A DNA stretch of 64,000 nt from Chloroflexota bacterium (GTDB taxonomy: Bacteria > Chloroflexota > UBA6077 > FW602-bin22 > JAMCYS01): positions 1 to 64,000 of the forward strand of contig JAMCYS010000086.1 in the NCBI GenBank assembly GCA_023473795.1. Direction: 5' to 3'. The notes under the pieces are model-generated. The model was not told the DNA's origin. It made no database searches and saw nothing but the letters and a program-made list of their open reading frames with translations. A program made the position numbers and the translations under genes. Each line of letters begins with the position of its first letter. The stretch's first letter is position 1. Shown here piece by piece: positions 38,114 to 47,729 of this stretch.

Positions 38114-38752
38114 CTACATCTGGCGGATGACGGCTACCACCTTGCCCTGCACGCGCAGAGAGGCAGGGTCGACGAAAATGGGGTTGAGGGCTGAGTTGGC
38201 GGGCTGCAGTCGCACCCGGTCACGCTCGCGGTAGAGGCGCTTGAGGGTGGCGCGCCCCGGCTCGTCGGAGGCCTCCGTGAGTAGAGCCACCACGATGTCC
38301 CCATTGTCCGCCGTGCTTTGCGGCCGGACTACGACTACGTCCCCGTCGTCGATGAGATCCTCGATCATCGACTTGCCCTTGACCCGCAAGGCGAAACACC
38401 CTTCCTCGGCTAACGATGGCGAGAGCAGCAGCCGGTCGCGGTCTCTTTCTTCGACGGCCTCTATGGGCTCACCCGCGGCAATTCGGCCGATCACGGGTAC
38501 CTCGGTGAAGGCACCACGGCTGCGCCGGTCGCCGTCGCCTACCAGCTCGATGCCGCGCGAGACGTCGCGAACCCGCTTCAGGTAGCCCTCGCGCTCTAGC
38601 CGCTTCAGGTTGTAGTCGACGACCGAGGTCGAACTGATGCCGACCGCCCGCCCGATGTCGCGCACAGTGGGCGGGTAACCGTGTTCATCCAAAAAATCGC
38701 CGATGAATTCCACGATGCGCCGCTGCCGGTCGGACAATCTGGTAGATGACAT
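38114..38752 (-). CDS. lexA: SOS transcriptional repressor LexA
   Basis: LSDRQRRIVEFIGDFLDEHGYPPTVRDIGRAVGISSTSVVDYNLKRLEREGYL; GRIAAGEPIEA cleavage site; VKGKSMIEDLIDDGD. Confidence 0.96.
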   Translation of the reverse strand: MSSTRLSDRQRRIVEFIGDFLDEHGYPPTVRDIGRAVGISSTSVVDYNLKRLEREGYLKRVRDVSRGIELVGDGDRRSRGAFTEVPVIGRIAAGEPIEAVEERDRDRLLLSPSLAEEGCFALRVKGKSMIEDLIDDGDVVVVRPQSTADNGDIVVALLTEASDEPGRATLKRLYRERDRVRLQPANSALNPIFVDPASLRVQGKVVAVIRQM

Positions 38753-38764
38753 GGACCTCCCTCA

Positions 38765-38776
38765 GAACGGCTGTTC
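38765..38776 (-). promoter_or_regulatory. SOS/LexA-type box upstream of lexA
   Basis: GAAC-GGCT-GTTC 12 bp upstream of the lexA start codon. Confidence 0.75.
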
Positions 38777-38823
38777 TAACCACAGTCTAGCACGGCTGTC
38801 TGCCCCTGTCAAGCCCTCGGCCA

Positions 38824-38858
38824 ACAAAAAGCACCGCGATCAGAAGGATCGACGGTGC
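38824..38858 (-). terminator. Rho-independent terminator of rpsT
   Basis: Minus strand GCACCGTCGATCCTTCTGATCGCGGTGC followed by TTTTTGTTGG. Confidence 0.85.
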
Positions 38859-38903
38859 TCGCAGGCAACCCGGCGGTTGCCAACTGTATCGTTTTCTGCC
38901 TGC

Positions 38904-39179
38904 TTAGGCCTGAGCCTGCAGCCGGTTGAGTTTCTTCATCAAGCGCGACTTGCGCCGGTCGGCCTGGTTGCGGTGGATGACGCCCTTGCTGGCGGTGCGA
39001 TCGATGATGCTGATCGCGTCCTGCACGCTGCTGGCGGCATCGGGCGTGGGCCCAGTGGCGGCGACGGCCATTTCGGCCTTACGAATAGTGGTCCGCATTC
39101 GCGAACGCGCAGCCCGGTTGTGCAGCCGACGCTTTTCGGACACGCGAATCGCCTTGAGCGCGGACTTCGTGTTTGCCAA
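38904..39179 (-). CDS. rpsT: 30S ribosomal protein S20
   Basis: MANTKSALKAIRVSEKRRLHNRAARSRMRTTIRKAEM...SIIDRTASKGVIHRNQADRRKSRLMKKLNRL. Confidence 0.96.
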   Translation of the reverse strand: MANTKSALKAIRVSEKRRLHNRAARSRMRTTIRKAEMAVAATGPTPDAASSVQDAISIIDRTASKGVIHRNQADRRKSRLMKKLNRLQAQA

Positions 39180-39300
39180 CTAGCTTACCTCCTTTGCGGG
39201 GAATGAGCATCCCGGACGCACAATATACAACATTTGGTCGGCGTTGTCCAGGTGTGGTCGCCTGGCTGGCTGTGCTATACTTCCAGGTAAGGTGTCGCCG

Positions 39301-40689
39301 ATGGACCCAAGGCTCTCTGCCTCCTTGCTGGCCGGAAAAACAGCGCTCCTCCTCAGCCGCCGCCTGGGAATTGGCGGCGGCACGACGTTTCCCGGCACGG
39401 TCGCCCGCCGGGTGGACCCCAGCGCCACTGCGAAATTGGTAGGACGCCTCAGCCGTGGCGCCACAGTCGTCACCGGCACCAACGGCAAGACGACAACCTC
39501 GCGGCTGCTGTCGCGAATCATGCAAGCAGCCGACCTTCACCCCGTCCACAACCGAGCCGGCGCCAACCTCATCGGGGGTGTGACTTCGGCCCTAGTCGCG
39601 GCCAGCGGTCTATCCGGGCAAGTTCGCGCCGACATCGGCCTCTTCGAGGTCGACGAGGCCGTACTGCCCAGCGTACTACTGGAGGCCCGGCCGCGGGTGG
39701 TGCTGATCACCAACCTGTTTCGCGACCAGCTCGACCGCTACGGCGAGGTCGACTATCTGGCCAGGATCTGGCGCCAGGGCCTGGCCCAGTTGGACGAGCA
39801 GGCCACGGTGGTGCTCAACGCCGACGACCCGCTTGTTGCCAATCTCGGCGAGGGACTGCGATCACGCATCGTCTACTACGGTTTGCAGGACGAGCGCGAG
39901 GGATTGCCAAGTCTGCCCCATGCCGCCGACTCCAAGAGCTGCCTGCACTGTGGCACCCGCCTCGACTACAGCATCGTCTACTACGGCCACCTCGGCAAGT
40001 ACCGCTGCCCGAACTGCGGCGCGGCGCGCCCGGTGCCGGAGGTCGGCGCCGTGGCCGTCAAGACCCAGGGCACCGCCGGTAGTGAACTGGTAGTGGCCAC
40101 GCCGCGCGGCGAGCTGGCGCTGCACAGCACCATGCCCGGCGTGTACAATCTCTACAATACGGTCGCCGCCGTGGCGGCAGCCGAGGCGCTCGGCTTAGAC
40201 CACGCTGCCATCAAGCAGGCTGTGGAGACCTTCTCTGCTGCGTTCGGCCGCATCGAGCGCATTCCGGTCGGCGATAAGCAGCTCTTTCTGGCGCTGGTGA
40301 AGAACCCGGTCGGTTTTGGAGAGGTACTGCGCACCGTGCTCTCGGACGGACACTCGAAGAACCTTTTCATCATTATCAACGACAAGTTCGCGGACGGCAC
40401 CGACATTTCCTGGCTTTGGGACGTGGACTTCGAACTGGTCGCCGGGCGGGCCAGTTTCGTCATGACCTCCGGCCTGCGCGGCGAGGACATGGCCCTACGT
40501 CTCAAGTACGCGGGAGTGGACGTGGACAGCGTCCTGCTAGAGAAGAACCTGGGAGCGGCTCTGGAAAAGGCCCTGGCGCTAACGCCGGCAGGGGAAACGC
40601 TCTACGTTCTGCCAACCTACACGGCCTTGCTGGAGGTGCGCGACCTGCTGCGCCGGCTAGGCCACGTGGGGAGATTCTGGGAGGACTGA
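39301..40689 (+). CDS. murT: Lipid II isoglutaminyl synthase, MurT subunit (Mur ligase)
   Basis: ATVVTGTNGKTTTSRLLSRIM...LFRDQLDRYGEVD...CLHCGTRLDYSIVYYGHLGKYRCPNCG zinc ribbon; followed by gatD. Confidence 0.92.
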   Translation: MDPRLSASLLAGKTALLLSRRLGIGGGTTFPGTVARRVDPSATAKLVGRLSRGATVVTGTNGKTTTSRLLSRIMQAADLHPVHNRAGANLIGGVTSALVAASGLSGQVRADIGLFEVDEAVLPSVLLEARPRVVLITNLFRDQLDRYGEVDYLARIWRQGLAQLDEQATVVLNADDPLVANLGEGLRSRIVYYGLQDEREGLPSLPHAADSKSCLHCGTRLDYSIVYYGHLGKYRCPNCGAARPVPEVGAVAVKTQGTAGSELVVATPRGELALHSTMPGVYNLYNTVAAVAAAEALGLDHAAIKQAVETFSAAFGRIERIPVGDKQLFLALVKNPVGFGEVLRTVLSDGHSKNLFIIINDKFADGTDISWLWDVDFELVAGRASFVMTSGLRGEDMALRLKYAGVDVDSVLLEKNLGAALEKALALTPAGETLYVLPTYTALLEVRDLLRRLGHVGRFWED

Positions 40690-40690
40690 G

Positions 40691-41452
40691 ACGAAGCTCA
40701 CCATCGTTCACCTTTACGCCGACATGCTGAATATCTACGGCGACCGCGGCAATATCATCTCACTCGCCCGGCGAGCGCAATGGCGGGGCATCGACGTCAA
40801 TATCGTCAACCAGGGAGTCGGCGGAGCGGTGGATGTCGAGCAGACGGACCTCCTCTTCGTCGGCGGCGGTCAGGACAAGGAACAGCTGACTGTCTGCGAG
40901 GATTTCAAAGGGATCAAGGGCAAGTCGATCAAGGAAGCAGTCGAGGCAGGCGCCGTGCTCCTCAGCATCTGCGGGGGCTACCAGCTGCTGGGGCACTTCT
41001 TCAAGACGGGCACCGGCGAGACCCTGCCGGGCATTGGCCTCTTCGACGCTTGGACCATCGCCGGCAAGCGGCGCTTCATCGGCAACGTGCTGGTGGAGAG
41101 CCAGGTTGGCGGCGAGAAGCGCACGCTGGTAGGCTTCGAGAACCACAGCGGCCGGACTTTCCTGGCCGAGGGCACGCCGCCGTTGGGGAAGGCCCTGGTG
41201 GGCTTCGGCAACAACGGCGATGACGGCAGCGAAGGCGCGGTCTACCGCAATGCCTACGGCTGCTACTTGCACGGATCGCTCTTGCCCAAGAACCCATGGT
41301 TCGCCGACCATCTCCTTCTTACCGCGCTGCGCCGGCGCTACGGCAGCACTGTCACTCTGCAACCGCTTGACGACGCGGTGGAGGAACGCGCCCATCAGTC
41401 GGTCGTCGAGCATATGCGCCGTCTGGGTACAGTGAGAAGCGGGGTAAGCTAG
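40691..41452 (+). CDS. gatD: Lipid II isoglutaminyl synthase, GatD subunit
   Basis: TKLTIVHLYADMLNIYGDRGNIISLARRAQWRG...LLSICGGYQLLGHFF...GCYLHGSLLPKNPW; ORF-track ATG is 40724 but homology-like sequence starts at an ACG codon at 40691. Confidence 0.88.
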   Translation, partial: TKLTIVHLYADMLNIYGDRGNIISLARRAQWRGIDVNIVNQGVGGAVDVEQTDLLFVGGGQDKEQLTVCEDFKGIKGKSIKEAVEAGAVLLSICGGYQLLGHFFKTGTGETLPGIGLFDAWTIAGKRRFIGNVLVESQVGGEKRTLVGFENHSGRTFLAEGTPPLGKALVGFGNNGDDGSEGAVYRNAYGCYLHGSLLPKNPWFADHLLLTALRRRYGSTVTLQPLDDAVEERAHQSVVEHMRRLGTVRSGVS

Positions 41453-41463
41453 GAGCTGGGGTA

Positions 41464-43035
41464 GTGAGGGGTCGCGGTAACAGTCTGGCGCTGGCCTCGG
41501 CGATCTTGATGGCGTCGTTCGTGGCCAGCCGTTTCACCGGCCTGCTGCGCGAGATCGTCATCAGTCGAGAATTCGGCACTAGCGGAGAGTACGCCGCCTA
41601 TCTGGCGGCCATGCGCATTCCGGATTTCGTCTTTCAGGTCATGGCCGGGGGCGCTGTCGGGGCAGCGTTCATCCCCGTGTTCACGGGCTATCTCGCCCAG
41701 GGCAAGAACGAAGAGGGCTGGCGGGTCGTCAGTACCATCTTCAACATGGCAATTCTCTTGATGTCGCCCGTAGTCGTCCTGCTGATGATCTTCTCCCCGC
41801 AGGTCATCTCCCTGCTTACGCCGGACTTCCCGCCGGATCTGCTGGCGCTGGGCGCCAACGTCGCCCACATTCTGCTCGTGCTACCGCTACTCTTCACTCT
41901 CGGCGTCCTCTCCACAAGCGTCTTGCAGTCGTTCAACCGTTTCTTGCTCGCCTCACTGGCACCCGTCCTCTACAACCTGGGCTTGATCTGTGGCGCCTTC
42001 TTCCTGGGGCCCGCGCACGGCATCTACGGCCTGGCGCTCGGAGCGGCGGTGGGAGCGGCCCTCTTCCTCCTGGTGCAGGTCCCCGGCTTGCTCAGACAGG
42101 GCATTCGCTACCGACCCGTGCTGGACCTGCGCCACCAGGGCGTGCGCGAGGTGGGCCGCCTGATGGCACCGCGCATGTTCGGTCTAGCGGTATACCAGAT
42201 CAACTTCGTGATCGTGCTCTACCTGGCTTCGGGCACGCCGGAGCGCGTGCCGGCGCTCAACTACGCCTGGCAGCTGACGATGATGCCGTTGGGCATCTTT
42301 GCCATGGCCATCGCGACCGCCGTGTTCCCCACCCTGGCGGAACAATCGGCGCTGCAGCAGATGGAGGAGATGAAACGCACTATCTCCAGTTCGCTGCGCT
42401 TGATCATGTTTCTCACCATCCCGGCGATGGCCGGGTTGATCATACTGCAACAACCGATCGTGCGCCTGCTCTTCGAGCGCGAGGCTTTTACGGCCGAGTC
42501 CACGGCGGCCACCGCCTATGCCCTGCAGTTCTACGCCTTGGGTCTCGTCGGTTTGGCCGGCGTGGAGATCACCACCCGGGCGTTTTACGCCCTGCACGAC
42601 ACGAGAACGCCGGTGATCGTGGCGACCCTGGCGATGCTCTCTCACCTGGCGATGAGTTCATTCTTCATCCGCACGCCGCTGGGCTATGGTGGACTGGCAC
42701 TGTCGATGTCTCTCTCCAGCCTCTTTGAAGCCGGAGCACTGCTCCTCATCGCCCAGCGCCGACTGGGGGGGCTGGCCGGCCAGCTGATCCTCTCCTCGTT
42801 CCTGCGCAGCGCGTTGGCGAGCGCCGCCATGGTAGTCGTACTGCTACTGAGTTACATGCCGCTCGGCGGCTATATGGACTCGCCAAGCGATCTACGTCGT
42901 CTGTTCGGAACCGGGGCGGCCATCATCTTGGGAGCGGGCAGCTACCTCACGGCTTCGCTCGCCCTCCGCACCCCCGAGGTGAACCTCATCGCCGACGCCG
43001 TCCGCCGCCGCCTGGGCCGGCCCGCAACAGCCTAG
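41464..43035 (+). CDS. murJ: Lipid II flippase MurJ
   Basis: ASFVASRFTGLLREIVISREFGTSGEYAAYLAAMRIPDFVFQVMAGGAVGAAFIPVF. Confidence 0.95.
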   Translation: MRGRGNSLALASAILMASFVASRFTGLLREIVISREFGTSGEYAAYLAAMRIPDFVFQVMAGGAVGAAFIPVFTGYLAQGKNEEGWRVVSTIFNMAILLMSPVVVLLMIFSPQVISLLTPDFPPDLLALGANVAHILLVLPLLFTLGVLSTSVLQSFNRFLLASLAPVLYNLGLICGAFFLGPAHGIYGLALGAAVGAALFLLVQVPGLLRQGIRYRPVLDLRHQGVREVGRLMAPRMFGLAVYQINFVIVLYLASGTPERVPALNYAWQLTMMPLGIFAMAIATAVFPTLAEQSALQQMEEMKRTISSSLRLIMFLTIPAMAGLIILQQPIVRLLFEREAFTAESTAATAYALQFYALGLVGLAGVEITTRAFYALHDTRTPVIVATLAMLSHLAMSSFFIRTPLGYGGLALSMSLSSLFEAGALLLIAQRRLGGLAGQLILSSFLRSALASAAMVVVLLLSYMPLGGYMDSPSDLRRLFGTGAAIILGAGSYLTASLALRTPEVNLIADAVRRRLGRPATA

Positions 43036-43106
43036 GCGGATCAGGTAGGGTTATGTCAGACGAGCTGAGAGCCGGTCGGTAGAGAGGGCCAGGGCACGGG
43101 CGGGCT

Positions 43107-44027
43107 CTATTCAACGCCAGGTAGCGCTGCGGCAACGGCTGGCCGGCTCGTCGCCGGCGGCATCGGGCTGCAGCCGCCGTTCACAAGCCGGTGCCAACCG
43201 AGGAGGGCTAGCTGGGGCAGCTCCCGCTGGAATCGCTCGGCGACGGTCCTGTCGCCGTGGTGAGCGACTGGGAAAATGACCCCGATCACGGTGCCGCTGT
43301 GGCCGATGCAGACGCCGGCTCCACCCAGGGCTTGCCCCAGACGAAGAACCTCGCGCAATTCCGGCTTGGGCAAGATGCGCTGGTGGGCCAGAGCGCTCTC
43401 GGTCGCCGCCTGGCCCAGCAGCCGCAGGTCCCTCCGTCGCAGACCGGCCCGCAGCAGGGCCAGGGCTCGTTCCGCCCGGGGCGAGAGCCGTAGCAGCTCG
43501 TCACGGCGGTCGACCGCGTTGTAGGCTAGCGTGTCGACCTCGCCCCCACAATCCAGAACCAAGACCGCCGCGGCTGGGGCCGGGCCCAGGTCCTCGCAGA
43601 GCGTGCCCTGGCGGTGGTCGAAGAGGGTCAGGTGCGGAAAAAGAGAGCTGTTGGTGGGCTCGACGGCCAGGGCCAACCCGGCCACCTCTTCCGGCCGCAG
43701 CCAGCGTCCCCCGGCCCGGGCCAGAGCGTACAGCGCCCCCGCCACGTCCGCGGTCGAGCTGCCCAGACCCTTGCTGCGCGGCAAAGGCGAGCGGATGCTC
43801 AAGCGTGCCCCCAGCCCTGGCAGGCCCAGGTAAGCGAGGCCCAGGGCAAGGGCCCGGCCCGCCTTAGGAGCGTCCGCGGGCCCCTGCACGCTGCCGCCAT
43901 CAGGCAGCAGCTCGACCGTGACTTCGGCGTAAAGGTCCAGAGGGCAGGACACCAGGAAGTGCCGGCCGTCGCTCAACCCCTGCACCAGCTCGCCGCAGGT
44001 TCCCGGCAGATAAACCGTCGCCTTCAA
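43107..44027 (-). CDS. pduX: GHMP kinase, L-threonine kinase (PduX-like)
   Basis: YLPGTCGELVQGLSDGRHFLVSCPLDLYAEV...LPRSKGLGSSTADVAGALYALA; last gene of the cobalamin operon. Confidence 0.75.
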   Translation of the reverse strand: MKATVYLPGTCGELVQGLSDGRHFLVSCPLDLYAEVTVELLPDGGSVQGPADAPKAGRALALGLAYLGLPGLGARLSIRSPLPRSKGLGSSTADVAGALYALARAGGRWLRPEEVAGLALAVEPTNSSLFPHLTLFDHRQGTLCEDLGPAPAAAVLVLDCGGEVDTLAYNAVDRRDELLRLSPRAERALALLRAGLRRRDLRLLGQAATESALAHQRILPKPELREVLRLGQALGGAGVCIGHSGTVIGVIFPVAHHGDRTVAERFQRELPQLALLGWHRLVNGGCSPMPPATSRPAVAAALPGVE

Positions 44028-44545
44028 TACTCGATTCCTTTGCGGGCCTTGATCCCCTTCTCGTAGGGATGCTTCAGCAGCCTCATTTCCGTGGCCAGGT
44101 CGGCTACAGCGAGCACCTCGGGCGGCGCACCACGCCCGGTAAGGACCAACTCAACCCCCGCGCCTCGCCTGTCAATCAGGTCCAGAATCTCCTTCGTCTG
44201 CAGCGCGCCAACCTTACAGGCGGTAAGCACCTCGTCGAGCACGAGCAGGTCGTACTCGCCGCTCTGCAGCACTGCGCGCGCCCGAGCGAGCACCGCCAGC
44301 GCCTGCTCGCGCAGTTGCTCGGGATTCAGGCGAAAGGCACTGCCGCGGTTGGGCTGGACGATCTCAAACAGTTGACAGCGCTCCATCGCCCGGTGCTCGC
44401 CGCAGCGCGGGTAGCCCTTGAGGAACTGCAGGAAGAGCACGCGCAGACCCTGGCCGGCAGCGCGGGTGGCCAACCCCAGGGCCGCGGTCGTCTTGCCTTT
44501 GCCGTCTCCGGTGTAGACCTGAACCAGACCCAACCCCCTAGCCAT
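44024..44545 (-). CDS. cobO: Cob(I)yrinic acid a,c-diamide adenosyltransferase
   Basis: VQVYTGDGKGKTTAALGLATRAAGQGLRVLFLQFLKG...VLDEVLTA...VLTGRGAPPEVLAVADLATEMRLLKHPYEKGIKARKGIEY. Confidence 0.95.
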   Translation of the reverse strand: MARGLGLVQVYTGDGKGKTTAALGLATRAAGQGLRVLFLQFLKGYPRCGEHRAMERCQLFEIVQPNRGSAFRLNPEQLREQALAVLARARAVLQSGEYDLLVLDEVLTACKVGALQTKEILDLIDRRGAGVELVLTGRGAPPEVLAVADLATEMRLLKHPYEKGIKARKGIEY

Positions 44546-45137
44546 CGCCCAATTCCTCCGCTGCGGCGCGGCGGGCCAAGCGCTTTAAGTCCACCGGCAA
44601 CCCGGCTACGACCAGGTAGACCTGATCGGACAGCCTCGCCAGGCGGCGGTTGGCCCAGCCGAGGAGATCGCGGTAAGCGCGCCCCAGGGGATACGACGGT
44701 ACCAGCCCCATGCCGACCTCGTTGGTGACGATGAGCAGGTGAGCGCCGCTCTGCCGCTGCCAATTGACGAGGTCGACCACCTCCCGGTCCAGAGCGCCTC
44801 TGACCCGCTCGTAACTGCCGTCGGCGTAGGGGTCATCGCCGGTCAGCGAACCCAGCAAGTTGCTCACCAGCAGAGTCAGGCAGTCGAGCAACGCCACGTT
44901 GGGGGTCGGAACCGTGGCCAGGGCGCGACCCACCTGTAGCGGGGCCTCGAGCGTCCGCCAGCAGGGCGGTCGCGCCGCCTGATGGGCAGCAATGCGGGCC
45001 CGCATCTCCTCGTCTCGAGCCTCTGCCGTAGCCACGAAAAGCACGTCCCGCCCCAGCTCGGCAGCCAGTTCCTCGGCGAAGTCGCTCTTGCCCCCGCGCG
45101 CTCCCCCTAGAATCAAGACGAGCCTGCCCTCGCTCAC
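44538..45137 (-). CDS. cobU: Adenosylcobinamide kinase/phosphate guanylyltransferase
   Basis: LVLILGGARGGKSDFAEELAAELGRDVLFVATAEARDEEMRARIAAHQAARP...VTNEVGMGLVPSYPLGRAYRDLLGWANR. Confidence 0.95.
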   Translation of the reverse strand: MSEGRLVLILGGARGGKSDFAEELAAELGRDVLFVATAEARDEEMRARIAAHQAARPPCWRTLEAPLQVGRALATVPTPNVALLDCLTLLVSNLLGSLTGDDPYADGSYERVRGALDREVVDLVNWQRQSGAHLLIVTNEVGMGLVPSYPLGRAYRDLLGWANRRLARLSDQVYLVVAGLPVDLKRLARRAAAEELGDG

Positions 45138-46657
45138 CGGCCCGCCTCCAGGCCGACCAGGCCGTAGATGAGACGCATGTCCAGACTGACCCTCACGACG
45201 TCGGCCAGGCGGTCGTAGGCACGTTGGCGATCGAAGGCGGGCGCGCTTTCACCCAACCGCTCTCCCTTGCGCTCGGCCAGCCAGGCCAGCAGGCGGCGCC
45301 GGAGGCCGGGGCGATCGAATAACCCGTGCACGTAGGTGCCGGCGACCAGACCGTCCGCCGACACCGCACCGTCCTCGGCCGATACCTCCACACCTCCGCA
45401 CTCGCTCACCCGCAGCGCGGCCCGTCCGTCGACCAGGCTCTGCCCCATGTGAATCTCATAGCCCTCGACCGCCGCTCCTTCGGCCAGAGAAAAGAGCCCC
45501 GGAGAAGCCAGCACGCGCGCCTTCACCCGCTGGGTTGCCTTGGCGGGAGCGAAGGTCGTGTCCACGGGCAGCAGATCCAAACCGTCGCTTACAGGGTCCG
45601 CCGATTCGATGCCCAGAGGGTCGAGCAGCCGGCGGCCGAGCATCTGGTAGCCGCCGCAGATGCCGAGAACGGGCACCCCGCGCTGGTTAGCCGCCACGAC
45701 CGCCGCGCCGAGGCCGGAGCGGCGCAAGTGCTGCAGATCGCCGACGGTGGTCTTGCTCCCGGGCAGGATAATCAAGTCGACGCCGGCCAGCTGCGCCGGC
45801 CGCTCCACCAGTCGCAGCTCCACTTCAGGCTCGGCGCGCAAAGGGTCGAAGTCGTCGAAGTTGGCGATGTGCGGTAGACGCACCAGCCCGATCGCAACCT
45901 TGGCCGGTGGCGCGCCCTGCCACTCACGACTCTCCAGCGAGACCGAGTCCTCGTCGGCCACACCTAGATCGCGTACGTAGGGGATGACGCCGGCCACCGG
46001 CACGCCCGTACGCTCACGGAGGAAATCGAGCCCGGGCTTGAGCAACTCCACGTCGCCCCGGAACTTGTTGACGACGAGGGCCTTGACCAGCAACCGTTCC
46101 GCCGGCTCCAGAAGGTCGAGCGTGCCGACCAGGGAAGCGAACACCCCGCCTCGGTCGATGTCGGCCACCAGCAAGACCGGCGCGTCGGCCGCCCGGGCGA
46201 CGCGCATGTTGACGATGTCGTTGTCTTTGAGGTTGACCTCCGCCGGGCTGCCGGCCCCTTCGATCACTACCACGTCGTATTGCGAACGCAGGCGCGCCAG
46301 CGAGCCCTGCACCACCGGCCAGAGCTGGTCTTTGAAGTCGTAGTACTCGCCGGCCGAGAGGGTCTTGAACGGCCGGCCGAGCAGTACCACCTGACAGCGC
46401 GCGTCGGTCTCCGGCTTCAGCAGTATCGGGTTCATATGCACCGTCATCTCGGCCCCGGCGGCCTCCGCCTGGACAGCCTGAGAGCGCCCCAACTCGCCGC
46501 CGTCGGCGGAGACGTAGGAATTCAGAGCCATGTTCTGAGCCTTGAACGGGGCGACGCGGTAACCATCCTGGCGAAAAATACGGCACAGGGCCGTGACCAG
46601 GATGCTCTTGCCGGCCGACGAGGCGGTACCCTGGACCATAATGACTCTAGCAGTCAC
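45134..46657 (-). CDS. cobQ: Cobyric acid synthase
   Basis: IMVQGTASSAGKSILVTALCRIFRQDGYRVAPFKAQNMALNSYVSADGGELGRSQAVQAEAAG. Confidence 0.96.
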   Translation of the reverse strand: MTARVIMVQGTASSAGKSILVTALCRIFRQDGYRVAPFKAQNMALNSYVSADGGELGRSQAVQAEAAGAEMTVHMNPILLKPETDARCQVVLLGRPFKTLSAGEYYDFKDQLWPVVQGSLARLRSQYDVVVIEGAGSPAEVNLKDNDIVNMRVARAADAPVLLVADIDRGGVFASLVGTLDLLEPAERLLVKALVVNKFRGDVELLKPGLDFLRERTGVPVAGVIPYVRDLGVADEDSVSLESREWQGAPPAKVAIGLVRLPHIANFDDFDPLRAEPEVELRLVERPAQLAGVDLIILPGSKTTVGDLQHLRRSGLGAAVVAANQRGVPVLGICGGYQMLGRRLLDPLGIESADPVSDGLDLLPVDTTFAPAKATQRVKARVLASPGLFSLAEGAAVEGYEIHMGQSLVDGRAALRVSECGGVEVSAEDGAVSADGLVAGTYVHGLFDRPGLRRRLLAWLAERKGERLGESAPAFDRQRAYDRLADVVRVSLDMRLIYGLVGLEAGR

Positions 46658-47729
46658 GCAGTTCCTCCTCGATGGCTGCCACCAGGCGGCGGCACTCGGC
46701 CAAAGGTCGCATTCCTATGCGCACGTACGCCGGCAGGCCAAACGAGCTGCAATCGCGAAGGCAGCAGCCGCGCCGCAGCAGTGCTTCGCCAAACGAGCGG
46801 GCGTCGCCCACGCGCACCAGAAAGAAGTTGGCTGCCGACGGCTGAACGGGCAATCCCAGTCGCGCCAGCTCCCTTGTTAGGTATGCCCTGGCAACCGCTG
46901 CCTCGGCCAAACCACGGGCTACGTGTGCCTCGTCCGCCAAAGCGGCCAATCCGGCGGCTTGGGCGGTCGCGCTGACGCTCCAGGGCGCCTTGACCGTGCG
47001 TAGAACGCGGGCAACTTCCGGCGCCGCCAGGGCGTAGCCCAGGCGCAGACCCGCCAGGCCATAGTCCTTGGTCAACGAACGAAGAAGCACCAGGTTCGGT
47101 CCCACCAGGTCGACCAGAGAGTCGGCCTGCGACACGAACCGCAGGTAGGCCTCGTCCACCACCAGCAGCGAACCGTGACAAGCCGCAAGTATCGTCTCCA
47201 CGTCCCGCCGGCGCAAATAGGCCCCGGTCGGGTTGTTCGGATTACAGAGGAAGACCAGCCGCGGTCGGCACTCACCGACAGCCGCGGCGACAGCCTCCGG
47301 CCTCACGGCGAAACCATTGAACTCGCCGGCTCGCCAGCCAACAACCTTCGCCCCGGCGATGGCGGCGGCGCGAGCATACTCGCCGAAGGTCGGGCCCACC
47401 ACCAGGGCCGTGTCCGTGGGGCGCAAGTAGGCCGCCGCCAACAGCCAAATGATTTCCACCGAGCCGTTGCCGACGACGACCCACTCCGCGGGCAGGCCCG
47501 TCAGCTCAGCCAGCGCCCGCCGCAGTTGGCGGCAGCCGTCGTCCGGATAGCGAGCCGGGTCGACCGCGGTTAGAGCCGCCAGGACGCGAGGCGAAACGCC
47601 CAGCGGGTTGCAGCTGGCGCTGAAGTCGAGCACGGCCCCCAGGCCACGCTCCGCTGCCTCCGCCGCCGAGAGCGAACCGTGGGGACAAACCGGCACATCG
47701 GACAACTCAGGTCTAGGCGAAGTAGACAC
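46647..47729 (-). CDS. cobD: Threonine-phosphate decarboxylase-like aminotransferase
   Basis: LDFSASCNPLGVSPRVLAALTAVDPARYPDDGCRQLRRALAEL...LCNPNNPTGAYLRRRDVETIL...RSLTKDYGLAGLRLGYALA; GTG at 47729. Confidence 0.88.
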   Translation of the reverse strand: MSTSPRPELSDVPVCPHGSLSAAEAAERGLGAVLDFSASCNPLGVSPRVLAALTAVDPARYPDDGCRQLRRALAELTGLPAEWVVVGNGSVEIIWLLAAAYLRPTDTALVVGPTFGEYARAAAIAGAKVVGWRAGEFNGFAVRPEAVAAAVGECRPRLVFLCNPNNPTGAYLRRRDVETILAACHGSLLVVDEAYLRFVSQADSLVDLVGPNLVLLRSLTKDYGLAGLRLGYALAAPEVARVLRTVKAPWSVSATAQAAGLAALADEAHVARGLAEAAVARAYLTRELARLGLPVQPSAANFFLVRVGDARSFGEALLRRGCCLRDCSSFGLPAYVRIGMRPLAECRRLVAAIEEELRDC

